64,000 nucleotides of DNA from assembly GCA_023439125.1 (NCBI GenBank), contig JAEXOU010000015.1, positions 1-64,000 of the forward strand. The letters run 5' to 3'. The first letter of the stretch is position 1. Each line of letters opens with the position of its first letter. Of this stretch, positions 25,589-34,696 are shown piece after piece. The notes under the pieces were generated by a model, which saw only the letters and a program-made list of their open reading frames with translations, was not told the origin of the DNA and ran no database searches. Source of the DNA: Bacillota bacterium. Its GTDB lineage: Bacteria; Bacillota; Clostridia; Lachnospirales; Lachnospiraceae. The position numbers and the translations under genes were made by a program.

Positions 25589-25632
25589 ACGACCTACAAG
25601 AAGAAGCATTCGTATGTCTTCTTGTGGGTCGT
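25589..25632 (-). terminator. Stem-loop between cdaR and the HPr gene
   Basis: ACGACCTACAAGAAG pairs with CTTCTTGTGGGTCGT with one mismatch around a 14-base loop. It lies 28 bases past the cdaR stop on the minus strand and 21 bases before the HPr start codon. The lack of a clean T-run allows partial read-through into the HPr gene. Confidence 0.6.
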
Positions 25633-25659
25633 CTTCACTGCCATTCATGACAATTCTAT

Positions 25660-26892
25660 TTAGGGTTTGTTTAAAACTTCGACGCTGATTGTAACTGGTC
25701 GCACCGTAAGACTGTTACTTGCTGTACAATCAAGAGTCACAGAATAAGTTCCAGTACCATAATCTGTCAAGTCAATGGTTGGATTTAAAGACTGAGCAGA
25801 TACTTGCTCTAATTCACTTAAAGGCCCCATCACATGAAGCGATATTGTGCCTGGCGTATGGATAATTGCTTCATAATCTTGACTCAGACCTTCTACTAAG
25901 ATGCTACTTGTAGGTATCACGATATCTTTGGATTCCAGTTTTTCTATCGTTGCAGTAATTGCAACGCTATTACTGTCACCTACAATCGTATACTTTGTTG
26001 TATCAAGATAATCATCAATAAATTTTGTATCAAGTAAACTCTCTTTTCTAAAGCTAATATCAAATGGTATGGTTACATAACCTATTTTGTCCAAATCCTC
26101 TTGTAAACCTGCAATCGTTACAACTTTTGGTTCATTTACCAACTTCACAACCGTATAACCGTAAAACGGATCCCCTTGTTTGGATACCATAATACCAATC
26201 TCCTTCGTAGGTAATACCGTAGTAGTAACTGCAATATCCTTTGTCTGGAACTCTAACTTCGTATCATCTACAGGATATCCATTCTCATCTAGTGCCTTTG
26301 GTGAAGTCACTACTTCAAATGTATCGTCTACCTGCTCAATTGATACAACAACAATTACCTCTTTAATTTTAGCAATCTGCTTTTTTGAACCAGAAATCTC
26401 GATAATATTAGGATTTGCAACATTATCAGTTACATAATATCCTTCCTTCGCATTTCCCGTTGTTTTTACAGCAACACGAAAAGTTTGTGTATCTGCTTCC
26501 TCTAGGGAAAGAGTCATCATATCATGTTGGTCGATAATTTGTATATCATTCACATTATATTTCGTTGATTCCTTAGCCATAACTCGAATCGGAACGGCAT
26601 TCACAAGAGACATTTCTTTGAAATCTGCCGTGGCTACAAAATCTGAATTTTTTAGATATTCTATCACAGAACGTTTTCCTTTTACTGTAATCGAAATTGT
26701 TTGTCCTGATTCTACTTCGTACATCTTACCAATATCATTAAATACATGTGTATTTAATTCAGTTACTGATATATTATCGATTTTCCTTGTTATGTATGGA
26801 TCATCGATATTCATAATGACAACCCATAGCACAACTGCAAGAAGGAAAGATAGAATCTTCAATGGAATGTTTCTAGTTAACACCTTTTTCAT
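25660..26892 (-). CDS. cdaR: CdaR, YbbR-domain regulator of CdaA
   Basis: The 410 residues have an N-terminal membrane anchor (about 11-27, ILSFLLAVVLWVVIMNI) followed by about four extracytoplasmic YbbR-like beta repeats of about 80-90 residues. In Firmicutes CdaR binds and modulates the diadenylate cyclase CdaA from the outer face of the membrane. Its start overlaps the end of cdaA by 20 bases, which indicates translational coupling and fixes the start. The usual third gene glmM is not downstream; a hairpin and an HPr gene take its place. Confidence 0.9.
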   Translation of the reverse strand: MKKVLTRNIPLKILSFLLAVVLWVVIMNIDDPYITRKIDNISVTELNTHVFNDIGKMYEVESGQTISITVKGKRSVIEYLKNSDFVATADFKEMSLVNAVPIRVMAKESTKYNVNDIQIIDQHDMMTLSLEEADTQTFRVAVKTTGNAKEGYYVTDNVANPNIIEISGSKKQIAKIKEVIVVVSIEQVDDTFEVVTSPKALDENGYPVDDTKLEFQTKDIAVTTTVLPTKEIGIMVSKQGDPFYGYTVVKLVNEPKVVTIAGLQEDLDKIGYVTIPFDISFRKESLLDTKFIDDYLDTTKYTIVGDSNSVAITATIEKLESKDIVIPTSSILVEGLSQDYEAIIHTPGTISLHVMGPLSELEQVSAQSLNPTIDLTDYGTGTYSVTLDCTASNSLTVRPVTISVEVLNKP

Positions 26893-27757
26893 TCTTTTTC
26901 TTTCCCCTCCATAATTTAATCTTCTTCTTTGTATCAGGAGTAGATTTTTTCTGAATCTCGCTTAACTTTGCACGCAGATAATCTCCATCAACGCTACGAA
27001 TTAATTGACCATTACGAGCAATGGAAACCTTTCCAGTTTCTTCGGAAACAATAATTGTAAAACTATCTGTCACCTCACTGATTCCAACACCTGCACGGTG
27101 ACGTGTTCCTAATTCCTTACTTAACCTCATATTATCTGAAAGTGGCAAATAACAGGTGGCTGCAGTAATACGATTCCCTCGAATTGTGATTGCACCATCA
27201 TGTAATGGTGTATTATGCTCAAATATATTAATTAATAACTGACTTGTAATAAGCGCATCAACCTTGATTCCGGTAGATTCAAATTCAGTCAATGACACTT
27301 CCTGTTCAATTACCATCAATGCACCAGTTTTTGTCTTCGCAAGCTCAAAGGTTGCACGAACTAATTCATTGAGTGTTTCATCCGAGAAGCGTTCTATCTT
27401 CTCCTTCGTATCACTTAAATAAAATAGTGGAGACATAATATTTTTCTGTCCCAACTGTTCAAGCGCTTTACGAAACTCTGGCTGAAACAAAATAATGATA
27501 GCAATAATACCAACATTAATTCCACTGACAAAAATCCATATAATAACATTAAAATGAAACATATTAGCAATAATCCAAAATAAAAGTAAGATTGCTAATC
27601 CTCTCATCAGGGCCCAAGCTCTAGTCGTTTTCACCCACTTGATTAGAGTGTAAATGAAGAATGCTAACAATAAAATCTCAAATATATCCGAAACTTTCAA
27701 ATTAGGTAGGGAAAGACGAACTAGATATTCTTCAAAAAAAGTCTTTATTGTTTCCAC
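26873..27757 (-). CDS. cdaA: Diadenylate cyclase CdaA
   Basis: CdaA makes cyclic di-AMP from two ATP. The 294-residue protein has three N-terminal membrane segments (about 24-40, 51-67, 71-91) and a DAC domain with D187-G188-A189 (LHDGAITIRG) and R219-H220-R221 (GTRHRAGVG), both catalytic signatures. Length fits the family. Cyclic di-AMP controls potassium and osmotic balance and wall homeostasis, which suits the neighbouring envelope genes. The gene follows a membrane protein gene by 22 bases. Confidence 0.95.
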   Translation of the reverse strand: METIKTFFEEYLVRLSLPNLKVSDIFEILLLAFFIYTLIKWVKTTRAWALMRGLAILLLFWIIANMFHFNVIIWIFVSGINVGIIAIIILFQPEFRKALEQLGQKNIMSPLFYLSDTKEKIERFSDETLNELVRATFELAKTKTGALMVIEQEVSLTEFESTGIKVDALITSQLLINIFEHNTPLHDGAITIRGNRITAATCYLPLSDNMRLSKELGTRHRAGVGISEVTDSFTIIVSEETGKVSIARNGQLIRSVDGDYLRAKLSEIQKKSTPDTKKKIKLWRGKKKNEKGVN

Positions 27758-27779
27758 ATTCTCACCTCTCCCCTAATAA

Positions 27780-28853
27780 TTAATCTTGTCTTCGTGTTCT
27801 ATCACTTGTCATCGCCTCACGAGTTCTTCTTTCAAGGATTCTACGATCAAGTTCTCTTGCATTAGTAAACTCTTCTTCGTCCTCATCCTCCTCAGAATCC
27901 TCCTCATGAGATACTTCATTTACCTTTTGAGCATTGATACGTTTTACTTTCACATTCGTCATACTCACATTGATCTTAGGTACTGCTTTTACATAATAAT
28001 AATAGTCGTCATCTTCAAATTGTACATTCTCAACTGCAGTGTAATCAAGTACACGGCGGAAGAATTGTATAATTACAACAATAACCGCAGAGATTAGTGT
28101 TCCAAGAATCATTGCACCAATTCGTTTTGGTATATTTAACTTTAAGTCTACAATTAAGAAGGCGATAATCGTAGTTATTGTTCCTGCTCCAATTGCTATC
28201 TCGTAGGCATATTCTATCTTTAAGCGACGAACAACATACACAACAACGATTATGATTGCAAAAACAATAATACTAAATATCATCTCTTTGTTTTTCACAA
28301 TCGCGTCAATTACATTCATATACAGCGGTAAAATATCATCGATTGCAGTGATATTCTCTGTAACTGCAATCTCATTCTGTATAATATGAATGACATAATA
28401 AATTGCAACGCCACATCCAACTGGCAAAATTGTCATTGGTGTTGCTATCAAACCAAGCAAAATTGGAATTGCATATGGTATATGAAGCCCATATAAAATT
28501 GGAATTCCTAATACCACGTACCCAAACTTTGGAGTAAACCTTACAAAGAATAAGTAAAGTATTAAAAATACAAAAACTAGTAAAAAAGATAGCAGCTTAG
28601 CAACAGAATAAACGTGAGCCAATGATAAAGCCATTGCTAATAGCACTAAAATCGATGATGGTGTGAATGCACACAATAATGATAATAAGAGTACAACTGT
28701 AATCTTATTAAATCTTGGATCATAACCAATTTGACTATTAATAACTGAAAAAACGATCAAAGCAACGATAAACTTAACGGCTGGATCAATAAACATTTGA
28801 TACTTTTGATAAATCGCACGTATCCTCGCGCGTAATTCTAAAATCTGCATCAT
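27780..28853 (-). CDS. Polytopic membrane protein of unknown function upstream of cdaA
   Basis: The 357-residue protein has about nine hydrophobic segments through residue 270, then a charged cytoplasmic tail rich in Glu/Asp (about 305-325) and Arg (about 330-357). I do not recognise a named family with confidence. Its start overlaps the preceding gene's stop by 4 bases and it is 22 bases from cdaA, so it very probably belongs to the cda operon. A role in osmotic or wall signalling would be a guess from position. Confidence 0.7.
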   Translation of the reverse strand: MMQILELRARIRAIYQKYQMFIDPAVKFIVALIVFSVINSQIGYDPRFNKITVVLLLSLLCAFTPSSILVLLAMALSLAHVYSVAKLLSFLLVFVFLILYLFFVRFTPKFGYVVLGIPILYGLHIPYAIPILLGLIATPMTILPVGCGVAIYYVIHIIQNEIAVTENITAIDDILPLYMNVIDAIVKNKEMIFSIIVFAIIIVVVYVVRRLKIEYAYEIAIGAGTITTIIAFLIVDLKLNIPKRIGAMILGTLISAVIVVIIQFFRRVLDYTAVENVQFEDDDYYYYVKAVPKINVSMTNVKVKRINAQKVNEVSHEEDSEEDEDEEEFTNARELDRRILERRTREAMTSDRTRRQD

Positions 28854-29284
28854 ATTGAAGTGTCCTCCTTCTGTGATTCATTATCAGAAATTTCATCTTC
28901 CTCACGATAAATCATACGAAGTTTCTTCAACATACGAAAATATTGCGAAAGCTGCTTTCTGGATTTGTCATATTTGATTGAGTACCCAATCAAGGTTCCA
29001 ACAATCATTATCGTTAAGATTATTAAGTAGTATCCTAAGATTGTAGTAAAAATACTTTTGTAATCTAAATCAACTGCATTTTCTATTAAGTATTCGGACT
29101 TGTAAACTGCAATCATGATGAGTAATAACAAATAACCTAAGGTAGCACTCATTATAGTCTTTAATATATTTAAACGAACATAATCCGTCTTATAATATTT
29201 ACTTAAAGCTATATCCTCCTTGCCTTCTTTCTCTTCATAGGTTGCAAGTTTTGTCATTATTCTGATCTTACGATTATTTAGCAT
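28850..29284 (-). CDS. Two-TM membrane protein of unknown function, first gene of the cda operon
   Basis: From the ATG at 29284, with AGGAGG 7 bases before it, the product is 144 residues. An in-frame start at 29389 would add a stretch without homology signs and lacks a site. There is a polar N-terminus (KYYKTDYVRLN around residue 31), two hydrophobic segments (about 43-59 and 80-102), then a basic/acidic cytoplasmic tail. The last 4 bases overlap the next gene. Four genes therefore run together: this one, the polytopic protein, cdaA and cdaR. Confidence 0.68.
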   Translation of the reverse strand: MLNNRKIRIMTKLATYEEKEGKEDIALSKYYKTDYVRLNILKTIMSATLGYLLLLIMIAVYKSEYLIENAVDLDYKSIFTTILGYYLIILTIMIVGTLIGYSIKYDKSRKQLSQYFRMLKKLRMIYREEDEISDNESQKEDTSI

Positions 29285-29545
29285 AGAAGTGCCTCCTAAC
29301 TTGTACCTTCTTCTTAACATTATACATATTCCTTGCAATATGTATTGTTTAATTTTACACATTTCTAACCTGTCTATACAGAGTAGCACATTAAAACATT
29401 AAACTACGAAGTTTCTGTATTTTACGTTTAAATATTATACCACACTCAATTATTAATATCGATATCTTTTTCTAAATTTAAGATTTCCGTAACACTTTAT
29501 TCCAATTTCAACATAAAAAAGGTAAATCAGATCAATGAAAGCTAT

Positions 29546-29758
29546 TTATTCGAATAGTTTGTCCATTAATTGTTTTGATATTTTTCTTCTCTCATTTGTT
29601 TCTTCATCATCAATTTGAAACATTCCATTCACTTCCATGATGACATCTCCTTCTTTTACTTCTAGAGGTAATCGATATTTTGGAATACTGGTCATCTTCT
29701 TATGTTCGTCTTCACACACTGCAATTGTTCCTTCAAATCTATCAATAATAAACTTCAT
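29546..29758 (-). CDS. DUF3006 family protein
   Basis: The 70-residue protein matches DUF3006: KFIIDRFEGTIAVCEDE at the N-terminus, then a small beta-barrel-like pattern ending in DEETNERRKISKQLMDKLF. In many clostridia and bacilli such genes follow a ComEC/Rec2-like MBL-fold hydrolase gene. Here the piece upstream on the same strand is only a short C-terminal remnant of such a gene (29813-29998). GGAGG stands about 5 bases before the ATG, so this gene still looks expressible. Confidence 0.75.
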   Translation of the reverse strand: MKFIIDRFEGTIAVCEDEHKKMTSIPKYRLPLEVKEGDVIMEVNGMFQIDDEETNERRKISKQLMDKLFE

Positions 29759-29812
29759 TCTTTCAGCCTCCCTATAATGCGTCGTTTTATTACGTTATAT
29801 ATTTATCCCTGT

Positions 29813-29998
29813 TTAGTTACAGGCATTTACATTCCATGTTATTTCTTCTCCATCTGATGTAGCTATAATAGTCCCTTGTTGATCCGTTCGGAATAACTTA
29901 ATTCCTAATTCATTAATTTTTTGTAGTGTTTCGATATACGCCTGAATCCTCTGATATAAAAATGAAGGTTGCTCTCCAATCTTACAATTGCAAAACAA
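29813..29998 (-). pseudogene. C-terminal remnant of a ComEC-like MBL-fold hydrolase (probable)
   Basis: A 61-codon frame opens with TTG and has no good ribosome binding site. Its last 40 residues (LQKINELGIKLFRTDQQGTI, then TSDGEEITWN) resemble the C-terminal tail of ComEC/Rec2-like metallo-beta-lactamase-fold proteins, where a helix leads to a VYRTD..GTI..TSDG strand pair. The catalytic HxHxDH part is absent in all frames of the 150 bases upstream. The DUF3006 gene that normally follows such hydrolases is 54 bases downstream. Degeneration by deletion is the simplest reading; a genuine small protein is the alternative. Confidence 0.5.
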
Positions 29999-30149
29999 CC
30001 TTTTTGAAACATTTTATCATTATACTGTCGTTAATCTCATCAGGAACTAATTGTTAGTATATAGAAGTGCAAATAGTAAAATATTTTCACTTTATATTAT
30101 ATAGTAATTGTCCAATTTAGTCCACCTTAAAAAATTCTTCCACGTGTAA

Positions 30150-32096
30150 TTATTTACTCTCCAAAAGTCGCTCTAGTCGCTTTTTAATATCTACTGTCAC
30201 CTCAAATACCGTATGAATAGACGCTGTTATCTCTTCTGAAGATGCTGCTAAGTTTTGGGTTCTGCCATTTACATCTCCCACAATATCTAATACCTTATTC
30301 GTATGATCTGCTAATGCAGAAATTGAACTTGCAATATCCTCATTATTCGTGTTGCTATCATTGGCTGTTGATTTTGCACTTTCTGCTAATACTTTGATCT
30401 GTTCTGCAACAACTGCAAATCCCTTACCTGCTTCTCCAGCTCTAGCTGCTTCAATAGAGGCATTCAATGCTAAAAGATTTGTCTGAGTAGCCACTTTAAT
30501 AACATCTTGATTATTATCATCTAGCTTTTTTAGATATTGTAAAATCTTATCTAAAGACATTTTAAGGGTTTGAACAAATTCAGAAACTTGATTCATCGCA
30601 ACAGCAATTCCCGTACTTTCTTCAGCATTTACCGAGCTTCCATTACTCATATAATCAATTGAAGCTTCAAGACTATCAAAATTTTCGTCTATTTTAGCTA
30701 TTATATTTTCTTTTTCAACTTGTAAATTGTCTTGCATTGTATGTATCTCATTAATTAGATCGACAATCCTATCTTTTTCTTCGACAGCAATATCTTTTAT
30801 GTAGTGCACACAATTTTCCTTATAATTATAATTATTAAAGATTGCTTGGGCCATTTGAATGCAAGTTTTATACCCACATCCACTACAATTAATACTTTGC
30901 TTTTCGACTGTATCCTTCTTCATTGACAAAAAGATAGCCTTTAACTCTGCTTCATTTGCTACTTTACTTTTACAACTACCACTTTTATCTGTGTAATGAC
31001 GAATAAAATCATTAATATTTAAATTAGAAAAATGCTTATTAAGTTTTGACAAACGTTTTTCTGGGGAGAGCTGTTTTCCCCATGCAGTTGATTTGGTATA
31101 CTTTTTACTTGATTTTTTAATATCTTGCAATGCGTCCACTACATCTTCACATTTATACTTTGCTACTTCAATGCCAGTTCCTTGTAGACATCCCATACTA
31201 CAATTAAGTGCATCAAGAAACAAATACTTACTTTTTTTATAGGCAATTGAATCTTTATTTTTCTCAAGATAATCATAAAGATGTTGTTCACCTTCCATTT
31301 GACGAATAAATATATCCTCACCAAGGAACCAATACACATTTTCTTTTAATCCTCCTGGTGTTGGATAGATGGATCCTAAACCATAGTCATCTGTTTCTTT
31401 ATAGGGATTGGCTTTTAAATCATGCTCTTTTATGTAGGACATCAAATGTTCAAACGTTACATTGTATTGCACATTATTATTTGTATTGGGATCAGATATT
31501 TCATTCTTTTTACCAATACAAGGACTTATAAATGCCAATGAATCATTGATACCCATATATTTTCTTGCATAAATAGCAGTACACATCATTGGACTATGTA
31601 TTGGAAATAAGCGTGGCAATAATTGTGGTAAATATTTTTCTATATATCCTACTACAGCTGGACAAGGTTGTGAGATACCACCTTTAAAATGATTCGCTTG
31701 TATATAGTTGATATAAGCCCAAGTAGTGATATCCGCACCATATGCTACACTCATCATCTGGTTGACTCCAGCTGCTTTCAATATACCTAAAATCTCGTCA
31801 AATTCCTCTGGATAATTTGCCTTTAAAGCTGGTGCAATCAAAACGGATATTTTCTTTCCTTGTAGTAAATCTTGAAAGAATTGCTCTGTATCATCATTAT
31901 ATTTTCTTGCATGATGCTCACAGACATCAAAACATGCACCACAAGCAATACATAAATCTTTACTCACAAGTATTCGATTGTTGTTTTCTACGTAACTTGC
32001 TTGATTTGCCCCAATGCAACTACAAACTCCTATACATTTATTGCATCCGATGCAATCGTCACTAGTATAAATAAGTTGGTACCCCTCTTTATCCAT
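30150..32096 (-). CDS. Cytosolic chemoreceptor fused to ferredoxin and [FeFe]-hydrogenase-like domains
   Basis: The product has 648 residues from the ATG at 32096 (GGAGAGGAAAT just upstream). Order: two [4Fe-4S] ferredoxin motifs (CIGCNKCIGVC about 15-25; CIACGACFDVC about 52-62), an [FeFe]-hydrogenase large-subunit-like domain (about 75-365), an Fe-S domain with CSGCGYKTC near residue 400, then a short MCP signalling domain with the hairpin tip NLLALNASIEAARAGEAGKG. H-cluster loops are partly retained: L1 SQPCPAV, L2 SPCIGKKNE, L3 NCSMGCLQG. No membrane segment or HAMP. It probably senses redox state or H2 and signals to CheA/CheW. Such fusions are known but uncharacterised. Confidence 0.85.
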   Translation of the reverse strand: MDKEGYQLIYTSDDCIGCNKCIGVCSCIGANQASYVENNNRILVSKDLCIACGACFDVCEHHARKYNDDTEQFFQDLLQGKKISVLIAPALKANYPEEFDEILGILKAAGVNQMMSVAYGADITTWAYINYIQANHFKGGISQPCPAVVGYIEKYLPQLLPRLFPIHSPMMCTAIYARKYMGINDSLAFISPCIGKKNEISDPNTNNNVQYNVTFEHLMSYIKEHDLKANPYKETDDYGLGSIYPTPGGLKENVYWFLGEDIFIRQMEGEQHLYDYLEKNKDSIAYKKSKYLFLDALNCSMGCLQGTGIEVAKYKCEDVVDALQDIKKSSKKYTKSTAWGKQLSPEKRLSKLNKHFSNLNINDFIRHYTDKSGSCKSKVANEAELKAIFLSMKKDTVEKQSINCSGCGYKTCIQMAQAIFNNYNYKENCVHYIKDIAVEEKDRIVDLINEIHTMQDNLQVEKENIIAKIDENFDSLEASIDYMSNGSSVNAEESTGIAVAMNQVSEFVQTLKMSLDKILQYLKKLDDNNQDVIKVATQTNLLALNASIEAARAGEAGKGFAVVAEQIKVLAESAKSTANDSNTNNEDIASSISALADHTNKVLDIVGDVNGRTQNLAASSEEITASIHTVFEVTVDIKKRLERLLESK

Positions 32097-32282
32097 ATTT
32101 CCTCTCCGTTCTTGTTTTTTTTGCTTTATTTTACATTTTATCACTAATATTACAACAATTCTACATAATTCTCCTTTGATTTTCTGTCCACCATTAGATC
32201 AGCAAAGGAACACAAAGATTTGTCATGCCCTAAAATAGCTATATTGGAACGTGAACATAAAAATAGCTCTAAATCTAGGAAA

Positions 32283-32310
32283 GGGGCATGATTGAAAACA
32301 ATCATGCCCC
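32283..32310. terminator. Perfect hairpin in the gap before repeat B2
   Basis: GGGGCATGATTG-AAAA-CAATCATGCCCC is a perfect 12-bp hairpin in the 345-base gap. Neither side has a T-run longer than three, so it may be a terminator or a repeat relic. A partial copy of its stem (TGTCATGCCC) occurs at 32221-32230. The rest of the gap holds repeat B2 and the upstream region of the chemoreceptor gene. Confidence 0.5.
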
Positions 32311-32338
32311 AACACTTGACTCAGAGCCAAAATAAAAT

Positions 32339-32440
32339 AAGGAAGGGTGATGGTATTTTTCGTAATGCCTTACAAGTCCACATACATTTTGTGGGCTTGT
32401 AAGCATAGCGCTACAGCAAAAATACACATCACCCTTCCTT
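32339..32440. repeat. Family B intergenic repeat, copy B2
   Basis: Arms AAGGAAGGGTGATG... and ...CATCACCCTTCCTT bracket the conserved core with CTTACAAG/CTTGTAAG and CCACA/TGTGG stems and GCGCTACAG. It starts immediately (1 base) after the stop codon of the minus-strand gene at 32442, so it would form the 3' end of that transcript. Confidence 0.85.
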
Positions 32441-32441
32441 A

Positions 32442-32906
32442 TTAAAACTTTGATTTATCATAATTATAGGGAATGCTTGTTCCTACAACAACATCCTCAA
32501 TTTTATCGATAATTAACCAATCATCCATATTTCCTTGATGGTCAAACGCTAATGGTTCAATCACCTTTACTTCCTCAAATTCTACAAGACAAAGGCATTT
32601 CTTATGCCAACGTTCTTTCTGTTTTGCTGAAAGATTTAATTTTTCCTGATTTTTATCTAATATTTGCGTAATTTCATCTTCAGACAGTTTCACATAATTT
32701 TGAACCGCTTTGACCGTTGCCTGTGCTGTAATTAAAGCCGTTCCCTTTTCCATAAAGTAGAGAGATTCTCCAACATTTACTCTACTATGAGGAATTTTTC
32801 TTCCTGCCGCTCCACGAACTACCATTGTTTTTGCTCCCACCATAATTTTATCTAATACTCGTTCCCCTTTGTTTCCAACATTATCACAATACACTAAATG
32901 AACCAT
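32442..32906 (-). CDS. Conserved hypothetical protein, possible PUA/ASCH-like fold
   Basis: The ATG at 32906 has GGAGA 7 bases upstream and lies 11 bases beyond the AraC gene stop, giving 154 residues; the longer frame to 32942 would overlap that gene. The sequence has alternating beta strands with MVVRGAAGRKIPHSRVNVGE (about 27-46), YFMEKGTALITAQATV, a long helix and VEFEEVKVIEPL, a pattern reminiscent of PUA-like ASCH/EVE domains that bind modified bases or RNA. This fold assignment is tentative. It is cotranscribed with the AraC regulator. Confidence 0.6.
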   Translation of the reverse strand: MVHLVYCDNVGNKGERVLDKIMVGAKTMVVRGAAGRKIPHSRVNVGESLYFMEKGTALITAQATVKAVQNYVKLSEDEITQILDKNQEKLNLSAKQKERWHKKCLCLVEFEEVKVIEPLAFDHQGNMDDWLIIDKIEDVVVGTSIPYNYDKSKF

Positions 32907-32917
32907 CTCATCATCTC

Positions 32918-33766
32918 CTATTTTCTTTTGACCGGAATCCATACCTCATATCTTGCATTGTGAGGGTCTGGATTTAGATAAACCTCAATATCGGGTGCAT
33001 TTTCGTACTCATAGCCGGAAGTCGGCAACCATTCTGTTACAATTCTTTTCTCAAGAGCTTGAATCGAACTATTATTACCCACTCCATCAAAAATTGCCCA
33101 AGTTGCGGACGGTACGACATATTCTTCCAAGTGTTCATAACTTGCAGTACTTGCTACAGCTATGAAATATTTCCATTGTTCCTCATCATTACATACACTG
33201 ACTCCCAAAAGTCCTTTCATTGGTGTGTTCATCATTCCTGCTAATCTAGGTATCGTCCCATTCATTGCTGCAGTCTGCCACATCATCGGAACAGTCTCAA
33301 AATTCTTTTCAATATCCTTATGTAATGGTTGAGATATCCCTACAATTCTAAATGCTTCCTTCGTTTCAATACGATAATTCATTTGCTCCACTCCTTTAAT
33401 TGTCATTTTGAATGTAAGAGGTGGAAATGCTGTTATTGAGACACCTTCATTTTTTTTTAAACATGAGGGAGCTACACCATGAATACTCTTAAATGCCCTG
33501 TTAAATGCAGTTGGCGAACTATACCCATATTTCAATGCAATATCAATAATCTTAGTATCATCCCTTTGTAACTCTACTGCTGCTAAAGACATCTTTCGCC
33601 TTCTAATATATTCAGACAACGGAATTCCTGACATATAAACGAACATCCGTTGATAATGATATGTAGAACAACACGCTATTCTTGCCAATTCCTCTAAGTC
33701 AATATCATCAATTAAATGTTCTTCCATATAGTTAATCGTGGCATTTAGTCTTTCGATCCATTCCAT
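32918..33766 (-). CDS. AraC family regulator with GyrI-like effector domain
   Basis: The 282 residues have two helix-turn-helix motifs at the N-terminus (about 8-105: LEELARIACCSTYHYQRMF and IIDIALKYGYSSPTAFNRAF) and a C-terminal GyrI-like/SOUL-related domain (about 125-282) for small-molecule binding. This is the Rob/BmrR-like layout, with DNA binding first. Ligands in the family are usually lipophilic cations or drugs. The gene downstream starts 11 bases on, and no efflux pump is adjacent, so the regulated target is unclear. Confidence 0.87.
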   Translation of the reverse strand: MEWIERLNATINYMEEHLIDDIDLEELARIACCSTYHYQRMFVYMSGIPLSEYIRRRKMSLAAVELQRDDTKIIDIALKYGYSSPTAFNRAFKSIHGVAPSCLKKNEGVSITAFPPLTFKMTIKGVEQMNYRIETKEAFRIVGISQPLHKDIEKNFETVPMMWQTAAMNGTIPRLAGMMNTPMKGLLGVSVCNDEEQWKYFIAVASTASYEHLEEYVVPSATWAIFDGVGNNSSIQALEKRIVTEWLPTSGYEYENAPDIEVYLNPDPHNARYEVWIPVKRK

Positions 33767-33863
33767 ATTTCCAATCCTCTCCTATCAATAAATATACAAT
33801 TTTAATCATGAAGCGTCCTCTCATTTTCTGACCAGTAAATGAGAGATTAATACTTTTGCAGAA

Positions 33864-33896
33864 TTAAGCTGCTACAGTTGTACTATAGCAGCTTAA
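33864..33896 (-). terminator. Terminator after the MerR-TipAS gene
   Basis: TTAAGCTGCTA and TAGCAGCTTAA form a perfect 11-bp stem with an 11-base loop, 45 bases after the stop codon of the minus-strand MerR-type gene at 33941. Confidence 0.7.
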
Positions 33897-33940
33897 AATC
33901 GAATGAAATGATTACTGGAAAGCATCTATTAATACTTAGT

Positions 33941-34669
33941 TTACTTATTACAATAGATATCGATTGCCTTTGTCACATATTGTGCACAACCATCTCCGCC
34001 AATGTTATTGATATTCTCGGTAAAATCACCGCCTGCACTATACATCTTTCCTAAACCAGATAAAATCTCCTTCGTGCAAGTATAAAAATGTTCCGTAATA
34101 TAATTCTGCAATTTAACAACCTGTTGTTGTGGCATCTTTGAATCGGGTGGTAACTCCATAAGTTTTCCAAACTCCACAAATAACTCCATAAGACCTTCCG
34201 TTACTTTTTGCTGTGACTCCTTACTTTGTCCCTTTGTCTTTTGCTCGTATTCCTGATATGCTTTCGTATCACCCCATTGTTCTTTTACTTGCTTTGTATA
34301 CTCATCGATTTTTGATGTATCAAATGCTTTAAAATCCATAGTGTTATCTCCTTTTTCAACTATTTCACGGGCATAGACAATCAAGTTTTCTAAGCGTTCC
34401 TTCTTTAATGTCAACAACGTAATTTGCTGTGACAATGCCTTATTCCTGTTGAAATTAGGCGTGTCTAATATTTTTTGAATGTCCTTGAGAGAAAACTGTA
34501 GTTCACGAAAAAATAAAATCTGCTGTAGCTTTTCTAGTGCGATATCGTCATATCTCCTATATCCAGATTCAGTTACATCCGATGGGTGCAATAAACCAAT
34601 TTCATCATAATAGTGCAGAGTGCGTACGCTCACTCCAGTCAGTTTACTCACATCATTTACTGTCATCAT
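33941..34669 (-). CDS. MerR family regulator with TipAS antibiotic-recognition domain
   Basis: The product has 242 residues from the ATG at 34669, preceded by GGAGGAGGA. N-terminal MerR helix-turn-helix and wing (about 1-70: VNDVSKLTGVSVRTLHYYDEIGLL, in which the first 20 residues are the helix pair; GYRRYDD), a dimerisation coiled coil (about 75-110) and a TipAS domain (about 115-242) with QQKVTEGLMELFVEFGKL. TipAS proteins bind thiopeptides or other cationic drugs and activate their own and efflux genes. Its own promoter has the MerR 19-base spacer (34697-34727), so it is likely autoregulated. Confidence 0.88.
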   Translation of the reverse strand: MMTVNDVSKLTGVSVRTLHYYDEIGLLHPSDVTESGYRRYDDIALEKLQQILFFRELQFSLKDIQKILDTPNFNRNKALSQQITLLTLKKERLENLIVYAREIVEKGDNTMDFKAFDTSKIDEYTKQVKEQWGDTKAYQEYEQKTKGQSKESQQKVTEGLMELFVEFGKLMELPPDSKMPQQQVVKLQNYITEHFYTCTKEILSGLGKMYSAGGDFTENINNIGGDGCAQYVTKAIDIYCNK

Positions 34670-34696
34670 AAACTCATCCTCCTCCCGTGTAATCTT

